In this document: positions 24,981 through 31,472 of the stretch, in pieces
Layout: every line of letters starts with the position of its first letter
How positions within the stretch are numbered: the stretch's first letter is position 1
From: JABMRP01 sp964444795
Lineage (GTDB): Bacteria; Planctomycetota; Planctomycetia; Pirellulales; Thermoguttaceae
Assembly (NCBI GenBank): GCA_964444795.1
Contig: CAYUIQ010000079.1
Coordinates: 1 to 31,472 of the forward strand
Length of the DNA: 31,472 bases
Reading direction: 5' to 3'
The notes under the pieces: generated by a model
What the model saw: the letters and a program-made list of their open reading frames with translations, nothing else
What the model was told of the DNA's origin: nothing
Databases searched by the model: none
Translations under genes and position numbers: made by a program

Positions 24981-27004
24981 ATCGCCGAGGCTCTCTCAAG
25001 CAGTCAGCCCGAGCCGTCGTCTGTTGCTTTTGTATGATTGCCCTCTGCCATGGCCAAGAGCGAGGAATCACCAATCTCGCGCAAAGCCCACACGTCACAC
25101 TGAAGAGTATCGACATCGGCGACTGCCGGTGGACGACGGGATTCTGGGCCGACAAGGCCAAACTGTGCGAAGAGGTGATGGTGCCGCACATGGGCACTCT
25201 CCTCCAGGGCGAGACGGGACACGCCTACAATAACTTCAAGATCGCCGCCGGACTGAAGCAAGGTGAACATCGGGGCATGCACTGGCATGACGGAGATTTC
25301 TACAAATGGATGGAAGCCGCCGTGTACGTCTATGCCATCAACGAGGATCCGAGGATTCTCGCTGAGTTGGACGACATCATCCAGGTGATCGCCAAGGCAC
25401 AGGAAGACGACGGCTACCTTTCAACGCAGATCACGTTGAGCGACATCGATCGCTGGTCGAATCGACAATATCACGAACTCTACAACAGCGGCCATCTGCT
25501 GACCAGCGCGTGTATCCACCACCGCGTTACCGGCAAGAGGAACTTCCTCGACATTGCCGCAAAGCACGCGGACTATTTGTACAGAACGTTCAGCCAGCAA
25601 CCGAGAGAGCTGGCCCGCTTTGGCTTCAATCAAACCCAAATCATCGGATTGGTCGAACTCTACCGGACGACGAGAAACAGGGAATACCTTCACCTGGCCG
25701 AGATCTTCATCAACATGAGGGGCCGGTCCAGGGTGGAACCCGACTCGACGGTACGCTACACGGCCGTTGGCGACATGGTTCAGGAACGCAAGCCGCTGCG
25801 CAAGGAAACGGAAGCCGTGGGGCACGCCGTGCTCGCATTGTACTACTATGCCGGAGCGGCTGATGTGTACGCGGAGACCGGCGACAAGGCCCTGTCGGAT
25901 GCGCTCGATCGGATCTGGGACAGCGCGGTGAATCGGAAGATGTACGTCACTGGGGCCTGCGGGCAGACACACCACGGCGCCTCTTCACGGAGGGATTTCG
26001 TTCACGAGGCGTTCATCGATGACTACATGATGCCCAATTTGACGGCCTACAACGAGACCTGTGCCAATGTCTGCAACGCCATGTTCAACTACCGAATGCT
26101 CGGCCTGAAAGGGGAATCCAAGTACGCGGATATCATGGAACTGGTTCTGTACAACAGCGCCCTTTCCGGCATCAGCGCCGATGGAAAGCACTACTTCTAC
26201 ACGAATCCGCTGAGAAGAACCCGCGACCACAGGATGGATACCACGGATCAGAGGACGCGCGAACCGTATATCCCCTGCTTTTGCTGTCCGCCGAACCTCG
26301 TTCGCACGATCGCCAAAGTGTCTGGATGGGCCTACAGCCTGCCGGAGAACGGCGTTGCCGTGAACTTGTATGGTAGCAATACCCTGGCCACGAAGCTGCG
26401 CGATGGCTCTGAAGTCGCGCTGAAGCAGGAGACGCACTATCCGTGGGACGGTGTGGTGAAGATCACCATCGAATCCTGCAAGACCGCGCCGTTTGAAATG
26501 CACTTGCGCATCCCGGATTGGGCCGAAGGAACGAGAGTCGTGTTGAATGGGAAGGATGCGGGGGTTGTGGCGAAACCCGGCACCTACGCCATGCTTGAAC
26601 GTCGATGGAAGCCGGGTGATGTGGTCGTGTTGGACATGCCCATGGGCATCAAGCTGATCGAAGGCCATCCCCGCATCGAAGAAGTTCGCAACCAAGTCGC
26701 CGTCAAGCGAGGCCCCGTGGTATACTGTGTTGAATCGCCCGACCTGCCCGAAGGCACCGATATCCTGGACGTCTACCTTCCCGAAGATTCCGATTTGAAG
26801 CCTCAATATCGCCCGGGCTTTTTGGGCGGGCTGACAACGATCAGCGGCGACGTGTTGCTGCGATCGGACAAGAGAGACGGCATGTACCGCACGCTGACGA
26901 AGCCAACTTGGCAGAAAGTCAAGACGACATTCGTGCCCTACTACGCCTGGAGCAACCGCGGTGAAAGTGAAATGACCGTGTGGCTGCCGATCGTCTGGGA
27001 GTAG
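24977..27004 (+). CDS. Glycoside hydrolase family 127 (DUF1680), secreted
   Basis: 675 residues, as expected for GH127. The N-terminus has a signal peptide-like stretch (ARAVVCCFCMIALCHG). The alpha/alpha barrel shows GDCRWTTGFWADK, YNNFKIAAG, FYKWMEAAVY, DDGYLST and ETEAVGHAVLALYYYAG. The Zn/catalytic set is intact: YNETCAN (Glu360, Cys362) and CFCCPPN (Cys436, Cys437), matching Glu338/Cys340/Cys417/Cys418 of the beta-L-arabinofuranosidase HypBA1, where the first Cys of the pair is the nucleophile. C-terminal beta domains follow from about residue 460. The family contains beta-L-arabinofuranosidases, an aceric-acid hydrolase and, in marine carrageenan clusters, alpha-1,3-(3,6-anhydro)-D-galactosidases. 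Next to a possible carrageenase and a sulfatase, the last activity is the most attractive. It overlaps the upstream gene by 4 bp and is followed by the sulfatase after 3 bp. Confidence 0.93.
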   Translation: MNRRGSLKQSARAVVCCFCMIALCHGQERGITNLAQSPHVTLKSIDIGDCRWTTGFWADKAKLCEEVMVPHMGTLLQGETGHAYNNFKIAAGLKQGEHRGMHWHDGDFYKWMEAAVYVYAINEDPRILAELDDIIQVIAKAQEDDGYLSTQITLSDIDRWSNRQYHELYNSGHLLTSACIHHRVTGKRNFLDIAAKHADYLYRTFSQQPRELARFGFNQTQIIGLVELYRTTRNREYLHLAEIFINMRGRSRVEPDSTVRYTAVGDMVQERKPLRKETEAVGHAVLALYYYAGAADVYAETGDKALSDALDRIWDSAVNRKMYVTGACGQTHHGASSRRDFVHEAFIDDYMMPNLTAYNETCANVCNAMFNYRMLGLKGESKYADIMELVLYNSALSGISADGKHYFYTNPLRRTRDHRMDTTDQRTREPYIPCFCCPPNLVRTIAKVSGWAYSLPENGVAVNLYGSNTLATKLRDGSEVALKQETHYPWDGVVKITIESCKTAPFEMHLRIPDWAEGTRVVLNGKDAGVVAKPGTYAMLERRWKPGDVVVLDMPMGIKLIEGHPRIEEVRNQVAVKRGPVVYCVESPDLPEGTDILDVYLPEDSDLKPQYRPGFLGGLTTISGDVLLRSDKRDGMYRTLTKPTWQKVKTTFVPYYAWSNRGESEMTVWLPIVWE

Positions 27005-27007
27005 AGA

Positions 27008-28648
27008 ATGATGAAATCACTGAATCAACTGATCTGCGTGGCCTGTATGCTCGCGTTTGCGTGTGGCGGTCATGCCGCGGAAAGACCCAATATCCTGTTT
27101 ATCGCAGTGGACGACCTGCGCGTTGAAGTCGGGTGTTATGGTTCGACGATCGCGATCACGCCGAACCTCGACGCACTGGCCAAGGAAGGGCTGCGGCTGA
27201 ACAGGGCCTACTGCCAGCAGGCGATTTGCCGTCCGTCACGGGCAAGTGTGATGACGGGAGCCCGGCCGGATACGACCGGACTGACACACAACTACGTCGC
27301 GTTGCGAGACCTCAGGCCGAACATTGTCACGCTGCCGCAATATTTCATTGCCAACGGCTACGAGACGGTCTATCACGGGAAGATCTTCCATAATGGCGAT
27401 ACGGATGACGAGCATTCCTGGAGCCGGAAGCCCGCCAGGGCCTCGGTTCGTATCAAGAAACCGGTTGGGGGATACGCGTTGCCCGAGAACCGGGCGATTG
27501 CGAAGGAAAACATGGCGCGAATGCTCGCCAAATACGGCGAGGCCGCGCGTCGAGGGCTCGGCATCGGCCCTGCCTACGAATGTGCCGACGTTCCGGATCA
27601 CGCGTACATCGACGGCTACAACACACAACTGGCGATCGCCACGCTGGGCGACATGGTCGCAGATGGTGACAAGCCATTCTTTCTCGCATTGGGGTTCATG
27701 AAGCCTCATCTCAACTGGGTTGCCCCCAAGCGATACTGGGACATGTACGATCCGGCAAAGATTCCATTGGCCACGCACGTCAGCGGCCCCGAGAACGGAG
27801 CCGCGATGGGGCTCCACGCCTCGTTCGAGCTTCGCACGCGACACGGAATTCCCAAGAGCGGCCCGATCCCTCGGGAACTTGCCACAACCTTGAAACACGC
27901 CTACCTGGCTTGCACCAGCTACATCGACGCCCAACTCGGGCGGATGGTCGCCGCCCTTGAGGAAGCCGGTATCCGCGACAACACGATCATCATCGTCTGG
28001 AGCGATCATGGCTGGCATCTCGGCGACATGGGGATCTGGGGCAAAGCGACGAATTACGAGATTGCCGCCCGCGTACCGCTGATCATCTGGACGCCGGACA
28101 TGCCCGAAAGCAGTCGGGGAAAGGCGACCGATGCTCTGGTCGAACTGGTCGATATCTACCCCACATTGTGCGATCTGGCTGGAATCGAGCAGCCAGGCCA
28201 TTTGGAGGGACACAGTTTTGTACCATTGCTCGCTGATCCCGAACGGAGCTGGAAGACCGCGGCCTTCAGTCAGTACCCCAATCCGGCGTTAAGAGAATGG
28301 GCCGCCAACCCACTTTCCCCCGGCATGCGCGAGACGTTCTTCGGTCCGCTTATCCAGCAGGTCGAGGCTCGTATCATCGCTCAACAGAAGCAGCGGTGGG
28401 ATCGCCAGCTTTTCGAGAACGATCTGATGGGCTACGCCATGAGAACCGATCGATATCGGCTGGTGGTCTGGAAGGATCAGAGGCACCCCGAAGCCCAGCC
28501 TGTTTTCGTGGAGCTTTACGATCACGATAAGGACCCGGCGGAAACCCGCAACATTGCCCAGCAGGAGCCGGAACTGGTCGACAGGCTCATGGTCCAATTC
28601 GATTCCGGTTTCAAAGGCAGTCTTCCCGAGTCCACGAATCAGCGGTGA
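27008..28648 (+). CDS. Secreted S1 arylsulfatase-type sulfatase, iduronate-2-sulfatase-like
   Basis: 546 residues. Signal peptide near 3-23 (ending HAA), then RPNILFIAVDDLR (27-39), where the Asp pair binds Ca. The maturation motif CRPSR is complete at 74-78, so Cys74 should be converted to formylglycine. Later come YHGKIFH, FFLALGFMKPHLNW, the Asp/His site WSDHGWHLGDMGIWGK and NYEIAARVPLI, which together resemble the iduronate-2-sulfatase-like (SulfAtlas S1_7) branch. The typical C-terminal VELYDHDKDPAETRNIA is present, so it is full length. It removes sulfate esters from a polysaccharide or oligosaccharide in the periplasm or outside. The GGAG site overlaps the end of GH127, three bases before this start; the next gene begins 4 bp after its stop. 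S1_7-type enzymes occur in carrageenan clusters, but the same branch acts on other glycans. Confidence 0.93.
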   Translation: MMKSLNQLICVACMLAFACGGHAAERPNILFIAVDDLRVEVGCYGSTIAITPNLDALAKEGLRLNRAYCQQAICRPSRASVMTGARPDTTGLTHNYVALRDLRPNIVTLPQYFIANGYETVYHGKIFHNGDTDDEHSWSRKPARASVRIKKPVGGYALPENRAIAKENMARMLAKYGEAARRGLGIGPAYECADVPDHAYIDGYNTQLAIATLGDMVADGDKPFFLALGFMKPHLNWVAPKRYWDMYDPAKIPLATHVSGPENGAAMGLHASFELRTRHGIPKSGPIPRELATTLKHAYLACTSYIDAQLGRMVAALEEAGIRDNTIIIVWSDHGWHLGDMGIWGKATNYEIAARVPLIIWTPDMPESSRGKATDALVELVDIYPTLCDLAGIEQPGHLEGHSFVPLLADPERSWKTAAFSQYPNPALREWAANPLSPGMRETFFGPLIQQVEARIIAQQKQRWDRQLFENDLMGYAMRTDRYRLVVWKDQRHPEAQPVFVELYDHDKDPAETRNIAQQEPELVDRLMVQFDSGFKGSLPESTNQR

Positions 28649-28652
28649 AAGC

Positions 28653-31049
28653 ATGAAGACTCTATCCGTGACTTTGACGGTGTTGTTCTTGCTCATCGCC
28701 GGTTCCCCGGCGACTGAGCGGCCCAACATCCTCCTGTTCGGCTCGGACGATGCGGCGCCGTCGTCACGCCTGAGTCCCGAGGGAGAAGCCCGCAAGGCGG
28801 CGCATGCGTATCTATTTGATGAGTTCTCAATCGGAAAACAGCCCAAGATCAAAGGCGAAGGGGTCGTACGCGTCCTCGACGAGATCGTGATTTCGACAGA
28901 GCGCGGAGAAGTCAGCGGGGATGTTCTGCTGGAGCTTCCCGAAGGGGCGCAACGTGTAGCCAGTATGTTTCGCTACCTCATCCTGCGAGGGGAAGACCTC
29001 GACAATCTCCAAGGCCTCGTTATGTGGCCGTATGCGCCTGATTCCAACATGGCGGTCAGTACGCAGCAACCGGACATCTACCGCGTGAAGGTCCCGGCCA
29101 TGCCGATTCCCAGCGACGCCATGCCACCGATTCAGATACGATCGACATGCAAACCGGGAACGACGGCAATCATCACCGAGATTGCGTTGAACTCTCAGGG
29201 CAAGCTATCGACCGTGTTTGACGACATTCCCTACCGAAACCTGGGCGCGGAGTTTCCGCGAGAGACCGTCGATATTAGAGTCGACCTGCGGAACGAGTTG
29301 TCCATCGGCGGGCATGTCGACCTGCAGCGCAATAAGTTCTGTCGCTATTACGCGGCCCCCGGGAATCTGGACGCGAGTTTCGAACGCTGGGCGGCTCAGC
29401 GGGACTTCCTTCCTGGACGCCAGATGCTGAAGCTGCAACCGGCGCTGGTGGCCGGCTATTCGAGCAAGCAGCCACGGTTAACGGAGACTCGCCCTGGATC
29501 CGGCGCGGCCGACCTCGGTTTCTTTGACCGATACAACAGCGGTGAGTGGACATCGCGCACGATCGAACCGTTTCGAGAGATTCGATTCGCGATGTGCCTG
29601 AATGACTATCCGGAGTTCATGTCGGTCAAACAGGTTGGACGAGGAACGCCGCTGATTGAACATTTCGACGACGCAGCTGAGTTGGCGGCTGCGTATATCG
29701 CCGACCAGATCAAAGACGGCGGAAGAACGGCGACGTGGTGGGAAGTGAAAAACGAATCAACCATCAAGTCGGAATGGGACTACCACTGGAACAAGAAGTA
29801 CGACTCCTGGGCCTTGCTGGCCGATTTCCACAATCGCGTGGCCGACGCGGTCCATCGACGAACGCCGACAACGAAGATCGGCGGTCCCAGTTCCGCCTGG
29901 ATGCAGGTGCAGGCGGCCGATTTCGGTCTGTATCGCAATCAGGTGCGATTCATGGATCTGACCAGGGGCCATCTCGACTTCTATTCGCACCACTTCTATG
30001 AAGACTTCGGTACATTGGGGGCGTGGGAACGACGCAAAGGAAGATACACCAACTATCTGCTGGGCCGGCTGGAAGCCGTCTTGGACATGTTTCGGGCTCA
30101 CATGCACGAAACCGACAACGTGAAGCCGATGCTGATCACCGAATGCGGTTCGCTGCAACCCGGTCGCGGCCCCAGCGATTACTGGCTGCGAATTCGCTCC
30201 TACAGCGCTTACATGCACAAACTGATGCAGCGACCGGACCAAATCGATCTGGCCGTGCCGTTTATGTTCCTCAGCATCCCCTGGAACCCCAAAAGCGGCG
30301 ATGCGGCGTTCATTCCGAAGGAAGGCAAACGCAGCAACGCTCCGCTGGGCGACTGCGAGCCGACGCCTGTCAGTAAGCTGTTCGAACTCTGGCGAGACTT
30401 CGACGGACGGCGCCTGCCGGTTTCATTCGACCGCCGATGGCTGGATGTCACTGCCGTCCACGAAGACAAACGGCTGCAGTTGGCGATCACGAACATGGGT
30501 GGCCGGCAATTGCTCCTGAACGTCTCCGGTCTGGCAGGAGAACTGGCGGCAGAATCGGTGTCTCAGCGACGGTTGTACTACATGGATGGAGCGGTCCGAT
30601 ACAAGGGCTCCGTGCTCCATGCCGATGCGTCGGCGATTTCCGTCGACGTCGAAGAGACGACCATCGTCACGATCCAACTGAAAGAACCGCTCAGAATTGG
30701 CGGCACCATCGAGCGAACATCCTCCTATGCCGCGGGAACGGCGATCGACTCCGAGGCTGCGTTCGAGTGCGGATACTCGATCCGCATCGCCAATCCAACC
30801 ACGGTTCGGGCCGCCACCTTGGTCGTCGGCGTTCACCGAGACGGCGGACTGGGCGGTCCGCTTTCCGGGACAATCAATGGAAGACCGTTCCGAGTCGATG
30901 CCTCTTGGGCCGGCGAGTTCAACAGTCTCTTCGCACCGATCCAAGTCGTGCTGCCGGTCGATGCTCTGGCCGAAATGAACCGTGTGAAGGTCGACGCAAG
31001 AGAAGGCTTGACAATCACCTCGGTACACATCACAACCGACCGGCGGTGA
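28653..31049 (+). CDS. Secreted clan GH-A glycoside hydrolase (GH86-like) with sulfatase-like N-terminal leader
   Basis: 798 residues from the ATG at 28653 (GGTGA about 5 nt upstream). Signal peptide near 3-21, then ERPNILLFGSDD (22-33), which looks like the beginning of a sulfatase, before an unrelated beta-rich domain (about 60-235). The catalytic TIM barrel (about 310-640) has TWWEVKNESTI with Glu368 as probable acid/base, IGGPSSAW, LDFYSHHFYEDFG and MLITECGS with Glu497 as probable nucleophile: the clan GH-A retaining layout. The NE/ECG context and overall plan resemble GH86 beta-agarases/porphyranases. C-terminal beta domains (about 640-798) are probably accessory. It starts 4 bp after the sulfatase stop and ends the operon. 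It probably cleaves a beta-linked galactan outside the cell; family assignment is inferred from motifs and company. Confidence 0.75.
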   Translation: MKTLSVTLTVLFLLIAGSPATERPNILLFGSDDAAPSSRLSPEGEARKAAHAYLFDEFSIGKQPKIKGEGVVRVLDEIVISTERGEVSGDVLLELPEGAQRVASMFRYLILRGEDLDNLQGLVMWPYAPDSNMAVSTQQPDIYRVKVPAMPIPSDAMPPIQIRSTCKPGTTAIITEIALNSQGKLSTVFDDIPYRNLGAEFPRETVDIRVDLRNELSIGGHVDLQRNKFCRYYAAPGNLDASFERWAAQRDFLPGRQMLKLQPALVAGYSSKQPRLTETRPGSGAADLGFFDRYNSGEWTSRTIEPFREIRFAMCLNDYPEFMSVKQVGRGTPLIEHFDDAAELAAAYIADQIKDGGRTATWWEVKNESTIKSEWDYHWNKKYDSWALLADFHNRVADAVHRRTPTTKIGGPSSAWMQVQAADFGLYRNQVRFMDLTRGHLDFYSHHFYEDFGTLGAWERRKGRYTNYLLGRLEAVLDMFRAHMHETDNVKPMLITECGSLQPGRGPSDYWLRIRSYSAYMHKLMQRPDQIDLAVPFMFLSIPWNPKSGDAAFIPKEGKRSNAPLGDCEPTPVSKLFELWRDFDGRRLPVSFDRRWLDVTAVHEDKRLQLAITNMGGRQLLLNVSGLAGELAAESVSQRRLYYMDGAVRYKGSVLHADASAISVDVEETTIVTIQLKEPLRIGGTIERTSSYAAGTAIDSEAAFECGYSIRIANPTTVRAATLVVGVHRDGGLGGPLSGTINGRPFRVDASWAGEFNSLFAPIQVVLPVDALAEMNRVKVDAREGLTITSVHITTDRR

Positions 31050-31128
31050 AGTCCCCTCGCATGGCCGTGTCCACATGAGACTCGTGGCGACCCTTCCTCA
31101 TGCCCGAAGAAGTGTACGAGCGTCAGAC

Positions 31129-31472
31129 TCAACGCTTACGTTCCGGTTGAGGTTGCTGAAAGTCGCTTGCTTGAGTCGCCGCATCACCAAAGTGCTGGCT
31201 TCGCTCGGACCCCGACAGTTCGGGGAAGAAGCGATAATAGTCGGCTGCGGGAAACCCGGCCTTGACGGCCCGCAACTGCTCGGCCAGCGCTCGACACTGC
31301 TTTCGGGCTTGCTCCTGGTCGGCAATCAACAGGGCCTGGTGATTTGCCGAAAGCGTGCGCCCATCTGCGCTGTGAAGTGTGGCTGCGACGCGAAACGTCT
31401 CGTTCAGCTTGCCTTGCATGGAGATAGGCGTCCAAAACGGACCGGGGGCGGCGCCGAATTTGGACCCACCTG
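31129..31472 (-). CDS. C-terminal part of an unrecognised protein
   Basis: Reverse-strand frame open from the right window edge to a TGA at 31129, giving at least 114 residues. It includes FGAAPGPFWTPISMQGKLNE, LHSADGRTLSANHQALLIAD, a helical QARKQCRALAEQLRAVKAG stretch, and a Gln/Glu/Arg-rich tail ending PERKR. I do not recognise the family. No membrane segment is visible in this part. A methionine at 31419 could be an internal start, but the frame continues upstream with protein-like composition, so the true start is outside the window. It converges on the glycosidase operon with an 80-bp gap, in which I see no strong terminator. Confidence 0.5.
   Translation of the reverse strand, partial: GGSKFGAAPGPFWTPISMQGKLNETFRVAATLHSADGRTLSANHQALLIADQEQARKQCRALAEQLRAVKAGFPAADYYRFFPELSGSERSQHFGDAATQASDFQQPQPERKR

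Noticed and set aside
27236..28213. Minus-strand frame of 325 codons opposite the sulfatase
   Set aside because: Antisense to a sulfatase with intact CRPSR and metal-site motifs.
1..31472. CRISPR arrays, tRNA or rRNA genes, phage genes
   Set aside because: No regular repeat-spacer pattern, no cloverleaf with CCA-type end and no rRNA-like stretch was seen on either strand.

Overview
The window is GC-rich and gene-dense, and almost every gene concerns uptake or breakdown of carbohydrates, sugar acids or sulfated polysaccharides. Several features suggest a Planctomycetota bacterium, or a related PVC group such as Verrucomicrobiota or Lentisphaerota: a secreted CxPSR sulfatase, a GH127 (DUF1680) enzyme, a DUF5060/DNRLRE giant enzyme, a Tat-exported hydroxypyruvate-isomerase-like protein and an FGE-type fragment, with no SusC/SusD pair. 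This placement is inferred from gene content; there is no rRNA or tRNA in the window.

Region A (1-6721, minus strand, read right to left) is a compact cluster. It encodes a LacI regulator, a heparinase II/III-like lyase without a signal peptide, a GH3 enzyme of the NagZ type without a signal peptide, a TIM-barrel sugar isomerase/epimerase and a sodium:solute symporter cut by the window edge. The layout suggests import of small oligosaccharides and their degradation in the cytoplasm.

The scar zone (about 6790-7940) holds two gene remnants. One is the C-terminal wall of a secreted carbohydrate-active enzyme, cut off exactly where two tandem 19-bp repeats begin (7089-7126; possibly an IS end). 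The other is the C-terminal half of a formylglycine-generating-enzyme-like protein. About 450 bp of apparently non-coding DNA lies between them.

Region B (8050-19758, minus strand) is a long candidate operon. In order it encodes a 1087-aa secreted DUF5060/TIM-barrel/DNRLRE enzyme, an MFS sugar-acid transporter, a Gfo/Idh/MocA oxidoreductase, a tartrate/isopropylmalate-type dehydrogenase, a cyclase-family hydrolase, a four-carbon acid sugar kinase (DUF1537) and a secreted GH2 enzyme that seems to lack the normal acid/base glutamate. A LysR regulator is divergent from its first gene, and three TACGGG motifs spaced exactly 15 bp apart lie in the shared promoter region. The genes fit outside-cell release of a sugar acid followed by its import, oxidation and phosphorylation.

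Region C (20900-31049) has a Tat-exported isomerase-like gene (minus strand) divergent from a tight four-gene plus-strand operon. That operon encodes a 951-aa beta-propeller plus C-terminal catalytic protein (possibly lambda-carrageenase-like), a GH127 enzyme with its complete Zn/Cys site, an S1 sulfatase and a clan GH-A (GH86-like) hydrolase. All four appear secreted, and together they look like a candidate sulfated-galactan (carrageenan or agar type) depolymerisation operon. The last enzyme starts with a stretch that looks like the N-terminus of a sulfatase. The window closes with the C-terminal end of an unrecognised minus-strand gene.
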